Shown piece by piece: positions 1 to 5,074 of a DNA stretch of 5,074 bases. This DNA is from Frankiaceae bacterium (lineage in GTDB: Bacteria > Actinomycetota > Actinomycetes > Frankiales > Frankiaceae). Both the position numbers and the translations under genes were made by a program. The notes under the pieces were generated by a model. That model was given only the letters and a program-made list of their open reading frames with translations, had not been told where the DNA came from and did no database searches. The number at the start of each line of letters is the position of its first letter. Position 1 is the stretch's first letter. The stretch lies in contig JAVEDQ010000610.1 in the NCBI GenBank assembly GCA_030840885.1, forward strand, positions 1 to 5,074. Reading direction: 5' to 3'.

Positions 1-137
1 GCCAGGTTGTCGACGGCTTGTACGAGAGGCTGACCGCCGGGCTGCCGGAGCAACACCCCCAGCAGTACCGCGGAAGCCGACGCCACCGCCAGCGCCGATA
101 GGGGCAGTCGGCGCGCTGCCGCCAGTAGCTGCCTCAC
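1..137 (-). CDS. Possible N-terminus of a membrane protein, partial at the left edge
   Basis: Reading leftwards from a GTG at 137 gives about 45 uninterrupted residues: a basic start (MRQLLAAARRLP), a hydrophobic stretch of about 19 residues (LSALAVASASAVLLGVLL), then a polar segment that leaves the window. A positively charged end followed by a hydrophobic helix is what a membrane anchor or uncleaved signal looks like. The gene would be co-directional with the acyltransferase upstream of it, 108 bp after that gene's stop. Weak points: the GGAG before the GTG abuts the start, leaving no normal ribosome-binding spacing. The frame is also open further upstream, back to the acyltransferase stop, without another ATG/GTG/TTG start. 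The family is not recognisable. The opposite strand also has a short open frame here, so the call is tentative. Confidence 0.3.
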   Translation of the reverse strand, partial: MRQLLAAARRLPLSALAVASASAVLLGVLLRQPGGQPLVQAVDNL

Positions 138-245
138 CTCCGGGTCATCGGCAACTCTGCCGTGCTGGTGAAGAGGCCAATTCCGGGACGAACCGTGGAC
201 GGGCCCTCCCGGCTCCGGAGCACCCTCCAGGGGCGCGGCCCACCC

Positions 246-1499
246 CTATCCGAAGACCGGGAACCGCCGCTTCTTGGCCAGCCGGGTCATGCCCGCCTGG
301 ATCGCGCCGCGGACCTCGTCGTAGATGCCCTGGACGTAGGCCTCGTCGTTCACCCGCTCCGGGTCGTCGTCGACCTCGATCGGGTCGAGGAACTCGGTGC
401 GGATCTTGGCGGGCAGCGGGATGTGCGCCGGCAGCACCTCGAGGGCCAGCGGGAAGGGCAACCCGGCGACGATCGGCAGGTTGGCCGCCCGCAGGGTCTT
501 CTTCAGCCCGGTGAAGCGATCCAGCGCATTGGCCAGCCACTTGCCCTCGGAGAGGATGAAGACGGTGTCGTGCCCACCGACGGTGGCCACGGGCAGGATC
601 GGTACCCCGGAGCGGATGGCCTGCCGGACGAAACCCTTGCGGCCACCGAGCTCGGCCTCGTCGCGGCGGCGCCAGCTGCGCATGGCGTCCTTCTCACCGC
701 CCGGCCAGACGATGACGTCGCGACCCTCGCCCAGCGCGCGGCCGACGGACTCGCGAGAGGCGGAGATGACGCCAGAGGCACGGAAGTAGTCGCCGAGGCC
801 CGGCAGGGTGAGCAGCACGTCGTGAGCGGTGCCGTGCAGGACGCGCTCGGTGCCGAAGTGCCGCTGCCAGGCGTGCACCAGCGTCCAGGCGTCCATGGTC
901 AGCGTGCCGCCGGAGTGGACACCGATGAGCAGGCTCGTGCGGTCGGGGATCTTCTCCCAGCCGTCGGTCTCGACGCGGAAGTAGACCTTCGACAGCACGT
1001 CCCACACCGGCAGGGTGAGGCCGAGGAAGCGCTCGTCGGGGTCGGTCGGGGTCTTGGCCGCCTCGGTGCGCCACTCCATGACCCGACCGATCACACCGTC
1101 ACGGTCGGGGCCGGAAGCGCCCGCCGACTGCTGCGGCGGCTTCTGCTCAGTCGGCTGCTGGTTCGGCTGCTGGTTCGGCTGCTGCGAGGCAGACTGCTGC
1201 TTCTTGGCGGGGCTCCGCGTGGCCGCCTTCTTGGCGGGGCTCTGCGCGGCCGCCTTCTTGGCCGGGCTCTTCTTGGCCGGGCTCTTGGTTGCGGTGGTCT
1301 TGGTTGCGGTGGCCTTGGAAGCGGTGCTCTTACGGGCGGTGCTCTTGGTGGCCTTGGTGGCCTTGGTTGCGCTGCTTCCAGCGGCCTTCTTCGCGGCGGC
1401 CCGCTTGGTGGCCTTCTTCGCCGGCGCCTGTGCGGTCGTCGTGCCGCTTCCCGCCGCTCCGGAAGAGGTGGCGGCGGCTGATTCCTGCGGTGTCGTCAT
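246..1499 (-). CDS. Lysophospholipid-acyltransferase-superfamily protein with a Lys/Ala-rich, PAKK-repeat N-terminal tail
   Basis: The protein has 417 residues. Residues 1-130 are low complexity: an Ala/Thr/Lys section (about 20-100) with one PAKK (26-29) and four SPAKK motifs (starting at 73, 78, 87 and 96), then a Gln/Pro/Asn spacer (101-128). From about 135 the sequence becomes a normal globular domain. It resembles the MGAT/DGAT2/TMEM68-like branch of the LPLAT superfamily: GVHSGG at 193-198 with the presumed catalytic His195, and WPGGEKDA at 265-272, which matches the PGG-x-(R/K)-(E/D)-A block of that branch. The classical H-x4-D spacing is absent; the nearest Asp is D203, seven residues on. 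The family transfers acyl groups from acyl-CoA to glycerolipids or related acceptors; the substrate here is unknown. I see no clear membrane helix, so the cationic tail may help it bind anionic membranes or another polyanion (inference). The frame stays open upstream to 2231, but only because it lies antisense to the patatin gene. ATG 1499 is chosen because GGAGG precedes it by 7 bases. Transcription is divergent from the patatin gene. Confidence 0.88.
   Translation of the reverse strand: MTTPQESAAATSSGAAGSGTTTAQAPAKKATKRAAAKKAAGSSATKATKATKSTARKSTASKATATKTTATKSPAKKSPAKKAAAQSPAKKAATRSPAKKQQSASQQPNQQPNQQPTEQKPPQQSAGASGPDRDGVIGRVMEWRTEAAKTPTDPDERFLGLTLPVWDVLSKVYFRVETDGWEKIPDRTSLLIGVHSGGTLTMDAWTLVHAWQRHFGTERVLHGTAHDVLLTLPGLGDYFRASGVISASRESVGRALGEGRDVIVWPGGEKDAMRSWRRRDEAELGGRKGFVRQAIRSGVPILPVATVGGHDTVFILSEGKWLANALDRFTGLKKTLRAANLPIVAGLPFPLALEVLPAHIPLPAKIRTEFLDPIEVDDDPERVNDEAYVQGIYDEVRGAIQAGMTRLAKKRRFPVFG
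1151..1184 (-). repeat. 12-bp tandem repeat encoding QQPN units
   Basis: Perfect repeats of TCGGCTGCTGGT (plus-strand reading) occur at 1151-1162 and 1163-1174, followed by a 10-base partial unit at 1175-1184. On the minus strand they encode QQPN-QQPN-QQPT (residues 106-117), part of the flexible linker between the basic tail and the acyltransferase domain. The unit length keeps the frame, so copy number could vary between strains. Confidence 0.85.
1200..1424 (-). repeat. PAKK/SPAKK-coding low-complexity segment with 15-bp tandem units
   Basis: This encodes residues 26-100 of the minus-strand acyltransferase. At DNA level there are two perfect tandem 15-mers at 1255-1269 and 1270-1284 (TTCTTGGCCGGGCTC, the SPAKK units). 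Next to them is a near-perfect pair at 1284-1298 and 1299-1313 (CTTGGTTGCGGTGG plus T or C, the Thr/Ala/Lys units). The repeat lengths are multiples of three, so changes in copy number would keep the frame. The composition resembles the C-terminal tail of actinobacterial HupB and eukaryotic histone H1, which bind DNA. That similarity is of composition only and does not prove DNA binding here. Confidence 0.8.
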
Positions 1500-1622
1500 C
1501 GACGTTCCTCCCGACCACGCCGCAGGTGATCCGCGACGACCGATGTCCCGACCTGTCTTGCCACTGGCGACCAGCCGCACACCTGTCGACCGACGACGGT
1601 GCGGGCGTGTCAGAGTCGGGTC
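1500..1622. promoter_or_regulatory. Divergent intergenic region, presumed promoters for the acyltransferase (minus) and patatin operon (plus)
   Basis: These 123 bp separate two divergent genes and must hold the start signals for both unless a transcript enters from outside. I found no convincing -35/-10 pair on either strand. The heptamer ACCTGTC occurs at 1551-1557 and 1581-1587, exactly 30 bp apart, and its core appears inverted (CAGGT) at 1523-1527. This could be an operator, but such short matches may be chance. The region also contains an alternative GTG start for the patatin gene at 1599. Confidence 0.45.
1505..1512 (-). promoter_or_regulatory. Ribosome-binding site that fixes the acyltransferase start
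   Basis: On the minus strand this reads GGGAGGAA. The GGAGG core lies 7 bases before the ATG at 1499, an ideal Shine-Dalgarno arrangement. It decides the start against a frame that is open for 244 further codons upstream. Confidence 0.75.
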
Positions 1623-2573
1623 ATGAGTCGGTCGCCCTCGGGCTTCTCGGGACAGTCCGCGGCATGGCCGGGTCCTGAAGCGTCGCCGGCTGTGCTCGAG
1701 CAGCCCCGAACCCCGGACAACCCTCCCGTCGCCCCGGTGGCCTTCGTCCTGGGCGGTGGTGGTGTCCTCGGCATGGCCGAGGTGGGGATGGCGCGGGCCC
1801 TCGCCGAAGCCGGCATCCGTCCCGACCTCGTGCTCGGCACCAGCATCGGCGCCCTCAACGGAGCCTTCCTCGCCGCCGACCCCAGTGCGGTCGCTGTCGA
1901 GCGGCTCGCCTCCCTGTGGCGTGAACTCGGCGCGAGCCGGTTGCTCACCGGTGGCCTGCCGACCCGGCTCAGCACCCTGGCCCGCACCAGGACGCACACC
2001 CACGGGCGGGGCCCGCTGCGCCGCTTGCTGCTGGAGCACCAACCGGTCGAGCGGATCGAGGAGTTGGCGGTGCCGTTCCAGTGCGTCGCCGCAAGCATCG
2101 AGAAGGCGGCCGAGCACTGGTTCGACTCCGGGCCGCTGGCCGACGCCGTGCTCGCCTCCTGCGCCGTGCCCGGCCTGTTCGCCCCGGTCCGTATCGGCGA
2201 CGAGCACTTCTACGACGGCGGTCTCGTGCACAGCATCCCGGTCGGGCGGGCCGTGGCGCTCGGTGCCCGGACCATCTACGTGCTGCAGGTCGGTCGCATC
2301 GAGAAGCCGTTACGGCCGCCACGCAACCCGTTGGACGTCGGCATGGTGGCCTTCGAGATCGCGCGACGGCACCGGTTCGCCGCCGACCTCGCGTCGCTGC
2401 CCGATGGCGTCGCCGTGCACGTGCTGCCCAGCGGGAGTGAACCGCCGAGCACGCGCACGGAACTCGACCCCCGCCGCTACGGGCGCGTGACCGGAGCCCG
2501 CGACCGCATGGACCGGGCCTACGACGCCTCGAAGCGCTACCTCGGCGACGCTCGAAGTGCACAGGTGCGTTGA
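1623..2573 (+). CDS. Patatin-like phospholipase (acyl ester hydrolase)
   Basis: The protein has 316 residues from ATG 1623. After a Pro-rich, probably disordered N-terminus (1-38), the patatin fold begins with the oxyanion-hole loop GGGGVLG at 44-50. The nucleophile elbow GTSIG follows at 72-76 (G-x-S-x-G, catalytic Ser74), and the DGG motif at 198-200 supplies Asp198. The Ser-Asp dyad is therefore complete and the enzyme should be active. Patatin-family proteins hydrolyse acyl esters of phospholipids or neutral lipids; bacterial RssA/YlbK-type members are similar in size. No export signal or membrane helix is evident, so it is probably cytosolic or membrane-peripheral. The start is uncertain: neither ATG 1623 nor GTG 1599 (which adds eight residues) has a good Shine-Dalgarno, and leaderless translation is possible. 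Its TGA overlaps the ATG of the next acyltransferase gene, so the two are likely co-transcribed and translationally coupled. The exact substrate cannot be told from sequence. Confidence 0.93.
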   Translation: MSRSPSGFSGQSAAWPGPEASPAVLEQPRTPDNPPVAPVAFVLGGGGVLGMAEVGMARALAEAGIRPDLVLGTSIGALNGAFLAADPSAVAVERLASLWRELGASRLLTGGLPTRLSTLARTRTHTHGRGPLRRLLLEHQPVERIEELAVPFQCVAASIEKAAEHWFDSGPLADAVLASCAVPGLFAPVRIGDEHFYDGGLVHSIPVGRAVALGARTIYVLQVGRIEKPLRPPRNPLDVGMVAFEIARRHRFAADLASLPDGVAVHVLPSGSEPPSTRTELDPRRYGRVTGARDRMDRAYDASKRYLGDARSAQVR

Positions 2574-3637
2574 TGCCGTCGTTCCTGGCCCCGCGGATCG
2601 TCCGCCGCCTGCTCGTTCCCGTCTATCTCGTGCTGTACGTCGTGCTGTTCGCCCTCTCGGTCGTCCTGCTGCCGGTGTTGTTCCTCGTGGCCCTGGTGGT
2701 GTCCAGCCGGCTCCCCGGTCACTACCGCGCCGTGCGGCTGCTGTTCTTCTTCCTCACCTACCTGCTGTTCGAGATCGTCGGCATGATCGTGGCGTTCGTG
2801 CTCTGGGTGGCCAGCGGCTTCGGCTGGAAGGTGCGCGGCTACCACTTCCAGCTCGCGCACTACGCGGTGCTGCGGCTCGGGTTCGTCGCGCTGGTGCGCG
2901 TCGCCGAGCGCCTGTTCCGGTTGGAGCTCGTCCTCGACGACGGGTCCTGGTCGCCCTTGGACGACGGCGTCCCCGGCTCCGAGAACGCGATGATCATCGC
3001 GGCCCGGCACGCGGGACCGGGGGAGTCGGTGCTGCTCATCGAGACGCTGATGAACCGCGACCACCTGCGTAAGCCGCGGATGGTGGCGAAGGACCTGCTG
3101 CAGCTCGACCCGGCGATCGACCTCTTCTTCAACCGCATCCCGAACCGCTTCATCGATCCGCAGCCGGGCAGTCACGGTTCGGAGGTCGAGGAGTCCATCG
3201 CCTCGCTGGCAGCCGGGCTCACCGACACCGACGCGCTGCTGATCTTCCCGGAGGGCGGCAACTTCACCGACCGGCGTCGCACGAAGGCGATCGAACGGCT
3301 ACGCGGCCACGGGCTCGAGTCGATGGCGCAGCGCGCAGAGGCGATGGCCACCGTGCTCGCGCCGAAGCCGGGTGGTTTGCTCGCCGCCCACCGAGCAGCC
3401 CCGCAAGCCGACATGATCTTCGTCGCCCACACCGGCATCGAGCACCTCTCGACCGTCCGGGACATCTGGCACGGGCTGCCGCAGGAGAAGACGCTGTACC
3501 TGCGCTGGAGCTTTATCCCCGCCGCGGACATCCCGGATGACGAGGACGAGTTCGTCGACTGGCTCTACGACTGGTGGGCCGACATCGACGCCTGGATCCG
3601 CAGGCACGATCTGCCGAGTAGCCAGCTCCCGGAGTAG
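2573..3637 (+). CDS. Membrane-anchored PlsC-like glycerolipid acyltransferase
   Basis: The protein has 354 residues from ATG 2573. This start overlaps the patatin stop as TGATG and has AGGTG at 2563-2567, five bases upstream; the TTG directly before it is a less likely start. Two very hydrophobic stretches, about 13-43 (long enough for a hairpin) and 55-80, anchor the N-terminus in the membrane. The acyltransferase domain follows. HAGPGE at 146-151 fits the H-x4-(D/E) catalytic motif, with Glu in place of the usual Asp. FPEGGNFT at 225-232 is the glycerol-phosphate-binding FPEG block. IPNRFID at 189-195 may correspond to the intermediate arginine-containing motif. The family acylates lysophospholipids such as 1-acylglycerol-3-phosphate. 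About 130 residues precede the catalytic His, more than in a minimal PlsC. Coupling to a patatin hydrolase suggests a role in acyl remodelling rather than bulk synthesis (inference). The last residues (PSSQLPE) and the stop lie inside a 16-bp tandem duplication. Confidence 0.9.
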   Translation: MPSFLAPRIVRRLLVPVYLVLYVVLFALSVVLLPVLFLVALVVSSRLPGHYRAVRLLFFFLTYLLFEIVGMIVAFVLWVASGFGWKVRGYHFQLAHYAVLRLGFVALVRVAERLFRLELVLDDGSWSPLDDGVPGSENAMIIAARHAGPGESVLLIETLMNRDHLRKPRMVAKDLLQLDPAIDLFFNRIPNRFIDPQPGSHGSEVEESIASLAAGLTDTDALLIFPEGGNFTDRRRTKAIERLRGHGLESMAQRAEAMATVLAPKPGGLLAAHRAAPQADMIFVAHTGIEHLSTVRDIWHGLPQEKTLYLRWSFIPAADIPDDEDEFVDWLYDWWADIDAWIRRHDLPSSQLPE

Positions 3638-3647
3638 CCAGCTCCCG
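3616..3647. repeat. Perfect 16-bp tandem duplication at the end of the acyltransferase gene
   Basis: GAGTAGCCAGCTCCCG occurs at 3616-3631 and again directly at 3632-3647 with no mismatch. The TAG that ends the acyltransferase (3635-3637) lies in the second copy. In the first copy the same TAG is out of frame. Because 16 is not a multiple of three, the duplication changes which frame meets the stop. Confidence 0.95.
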
Positions 3648-3657
3648 TACTGGCTAC
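3634..3657. terminator. Inverted repeat between convergent genes, candidate bidirectional terminator
   Basis: GTAGCCAG at 3634-3641 is the exact reverse complement of CTGGCTAC at 3650-3657, giving an 8-bp stem and an 8-base loop. Each arm holds the TAG stop of one convergent gene: 3635-3637 on the plus strand and 3654-3656 on the minus strand. The upstream duplicate copy (3618-3625) carries the same left arm and could pair instead, with a larger loop. There is no T-tract on either side, so it is not a classical intrinsic terminator. T-less hairpins are often proposed as terminators in actinobacteria. The inverted repeat is certain; the function is a guess. Confidence 0.45.
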
Positions 3658-5074
3658 CAGCGCGTGCGGCCGGTGTCGACCGCTGCCCGCTCGGAGCGGA
3701 TGACGTGCAGCACCGCGTTGATCAGTGCGAGGTGCGTGAAGGCCTGCGGGAAGTTGCCGAGGTGGCGGCCGGTCTTCGCGTCGAGCTCCTCCGCGTAGAG
3801 GCCGAGCGGGCTCGCCGCGGCCAGCAACCGTTCACACAGCTGCTTGGCACGGGCCGTCTCGCCGATCTCGATCAGCGCGGAGACCAGCCAGAACGAGCAG
3901 ATGGTGAACGTGCCCTCCTCGCCGGTGAGCCCGTCGTCGGTCTCCTTGACGCGGTAGCGCAGGACCAGTCCGTCCTCGGTGAGCTCGTCGGCGATGGCGA
4001 GAACGGTCGCCCGGACCCGCGGGTCGTCGCCGGGCAGGAAGCGGAACAACGGCACCAGCAGCAGCGACGCGTCGAGCGATGTGCCGCCGTAGGTCTGGAC
4101 GAACACGCCCCGGTCGTCGAGGCCGTTGGCGCAGATGTCGGCATGCATCTCGTCGGCCGCGTCCTGCCACCGTGCCGCGAGCTCGAACTCCTCCCGGACG
4201 CGCGCCAGCCGGGCGCCACGGTCCGCCGCGACCCAGCACATCACCTTCGACGAGGTGAAGTGCTGCGGCTCGCCCCGGACCTCCCAGATGCCGCGGTCGG
4301 CCTCCTGCCAGCACCGGAGGGCGCACTCGACCTGGTGCACCAGGATCGGCCAGAGCCGGTCGTCGAGCCGGTCGCGGGAGCGGGTGTGGAGGTACACCGA
4401 ATCCAGGACGGCGCCCCAGACGTCGTGCTGCTTCTGGTCGTAGGCCCCGTTGCCGATCCGAACCGGGCGCGCACCCTCGTAGCCGTTGAGGTGGTCGAGG
4501 ATCTGTTCCTCGAGCTTCTGTTCACCGTCGACGCCGTACATGATCTGCAGGTCGGGGTCGCGCTCGGCGACGTCGGCGATGAACCAGAAGAAGTCGTTGG
4601 CCTCCCAGTCGAAGCCCAGGGAATACAGCCCCCACAGCGCGAAGGTGCTGTCGCGGATCCAGGCGTAGCGGTAATCCCAGTTGCGCTCGCCGCCCGGGGT
4701 CTCGGGCAGGCTCGTCGTCGCCGCGGCGACCAGCGCACCGCTGGGTGCGAACGTGAGGCCCTTCAGCGTCAGCGCGCTGCGCTGCAGGTAGGTGCGCCAC
4801 GGGTGGTCGGGGAACGAGCCGCGGGCCAGCCAGTGCTGCCAGTGGTGCGCCGTCCAGCGCAGCCGGTCGTAGGCCTCGTCGAAGGTGTCCGGGGGACGGT
4901 GGGTGGTCCAGGAGAGCGCGCAGAAGCGGGTGTCGCCCTCCTTCAGCAAGGTGCGGGCCACGGCGCGTGAACCCTCGAACCCGATGCGGAAATCGGTGGT
5001 CAGCGCGAGCTCGATGTCGATGCCCTCGGCCGAGGCGATGCCCTGGTGGTAGCCCCGGTCGGTGTAGCGCCAGA
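3654..5074 (-). CDS. Glycoside hydrolase family 15 enzyme, trehalase/glucoamylase-like, 5' end beyond the window
   Basis: The visible part is 472 residues plus a TAG stop. The frame runs open to the right edge, beginning around WRYTDRGYHQG, so the true start is outside. The GTG at 4961 is internal, because conserved-looking sequence (TTDFRIGFEGSRAVART) precedes it. GH15 hallmarks on the (alpha/alpha)6 catalytic domain are present in order: RYAWIRDS (4647-4670); IWEVRGEPQHFTSSKVMCW (about 4230-4289), containing the likely general-acid Glu at 4281-4283; GEEGTFTICSFW (about 3888-3923), with the likely general base Glu at 3915-3917; and GNFPQAFTHLALINA near the C-terminus (about 3714-3758). The family hydrolyses alpha-glucosidic bonds with inversion. 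Actinobacterial members of this type include the mycobacterial alpha,alpha-trehalase, which makes trehalose the first guess; alpha-glucan exo-hydrolysis is the alternative. If the protein is similar in size to those trehalases, roughly 170-190 residues are missing. It is convergent with the acyltransferase gene, with 16 bp between stops. Confidence 0.92.
   Translation of the reverse strand, partial: WRYTDRGYHQGIASAEGIDIELALTTDFRIGFEGSRAVARTLLKEGDTRFCALSWTTHRPPDTFDEAYDRLRWTAHHWQHWLARGSFPDHPWRTYLQRSALTLKGLTFAPSGALVAAATTSLPETPGGERNWDYRYAWIRDSTFALWGLYSLGFDWEANDFFWFIADVAERDPDLQIMYGVDGEQKLEEQILDHLNGYEGARPVRIGNGAYDQKQHDVWGAVLDSVYLHTRSRDRLDDRLWPILVHQVECALRCWQEADRGIWEVRGEPQHFTSSKVMCWVAADRGARLARVREEFELAARWQDAADEMHADICANGLDDRGVFVQTYGGTSLDASLLLVPLFRFLPGDDPRVRATVLAIADELTEDGLVLRYRVKETDDGLTGEEGTFTICSFWLVSALIEIGETARAKQLCERLLAAASPLGLYAEELDAKTGRHLGNFPQAFTHLALINAVLHVIRSERAAVDTGRTRW

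Noticed and set aside
3..101. A short plus-strand frame ending in TAG at 99-101, possibly the tail of a gene entering from the left
   Set aside because: It ends in an Arg/His/Gln-rich run with no recognisable domain, and the opposite strand offers a better-patterned membrane anchor. It cannot be fully excluded.
138..152. A mini open frame (MTRR) on the minus strand before the GTG at 137, considered as a leader peptide
   Set aside because: It has only four codons, no ribosome-binding site and no attenuator-like structure.
212..221. Perfect palindrome GCTCCGGAGC after the acyltransferase stop, considered as a terminator
   Set aside because: It has no room for a loop, no extended stem and no T-tract; such palindromes are common by chance in this base composition.
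162..1481. A 439-residue plus-strand open frame opposite the tailed acyltransferase
   Set aside because: It is rich in Arg/Gly/Leu repeats that mirror the Lys/Ala tail on the other strand, has no family motif, and is explained as a high-GC antisense frame.
1500..2231. An N-terminal extension of 244 residues on the minus-strand acyltransferase, starting at 2231
   Set aside because: The extension lies antisense to the patatin catalytic core, has shadow-frame composition, and a strong ribosome-binding site marks the ATG at 1499.
3537..4970. A 477-residue plus-strand open frame opposite the GH15 gene
   Set aside because: The minus strand carries unmistakable GH15 motifs throughout, while this frame has typical antisense composition and overlaps the end of the acyltransferase gene.

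Overview
This window looks like chromosomal DNA from a high-GC actinobacterium. Codon third positions are overwhelmingly G or C, GTG is a credible start codon, and long antisense open frames run opposite the real genes. An Ala/Lys-rich PAKK tail of the kind seen on actinobacterial HupB, together with a GH15 trehalase-like enzyme, points to the Mycobacteriales/Pseudonocardiales side. The genus cannot be fixed from the sequence alone.

Layout, left to right. (1) Positions 1-137 on the minus strand may be the 5' end of a membrane protein that runs off the left edge; this is tentative. (2) Positions 246-1499 on the minus strand encode a 417-residue lysophospholipid-acyltransferase-superfamily protein. 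Its catalytic domain follows a long low-complexity tail rich in Lys/Ala and then Gln/Pro/Asn. (3) Positions 1500-1622 are a 123-bp divergent promoter region. (4) Positions 1623-2573 on the plus strand encode a patatin-like phospholipase with an intact Ser/Asp dyad. (5) Positions 2573-3637 on the plus strand encode a membrane-anchored PlsC-like acyltransferase that overlaps the patatin gene by one base (TGATG). (6) A 16-bp tandem duplication and an 8-bp inverted repeat sit at the convergent gene ends. (7) From 3654 to beyond the right edge on the minus strand lies a GH15 trehalase/glucoamylase-like enzyme, missing its N-terminus.

How the genes may work together (inference). A lipid hydrolase is translationally coupled to an acyltransferase, and a second acyltransferase is transcribed divergently from the same intergenic region. 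This is a plausible deacylation-reacylation cassette for glycerolipid remodelling. The GH15 gene is convergent and probably a separate unit that breaks down trehalose or an alpha-glucan. No mobile element, CRISPR array, tRNA or rRNA gene was seen. Nothing here clearly shows a wholly new system. The most unusual features are the histone-like tail on the first acyltransferase and the duplication that supplies the stop codon of the second.
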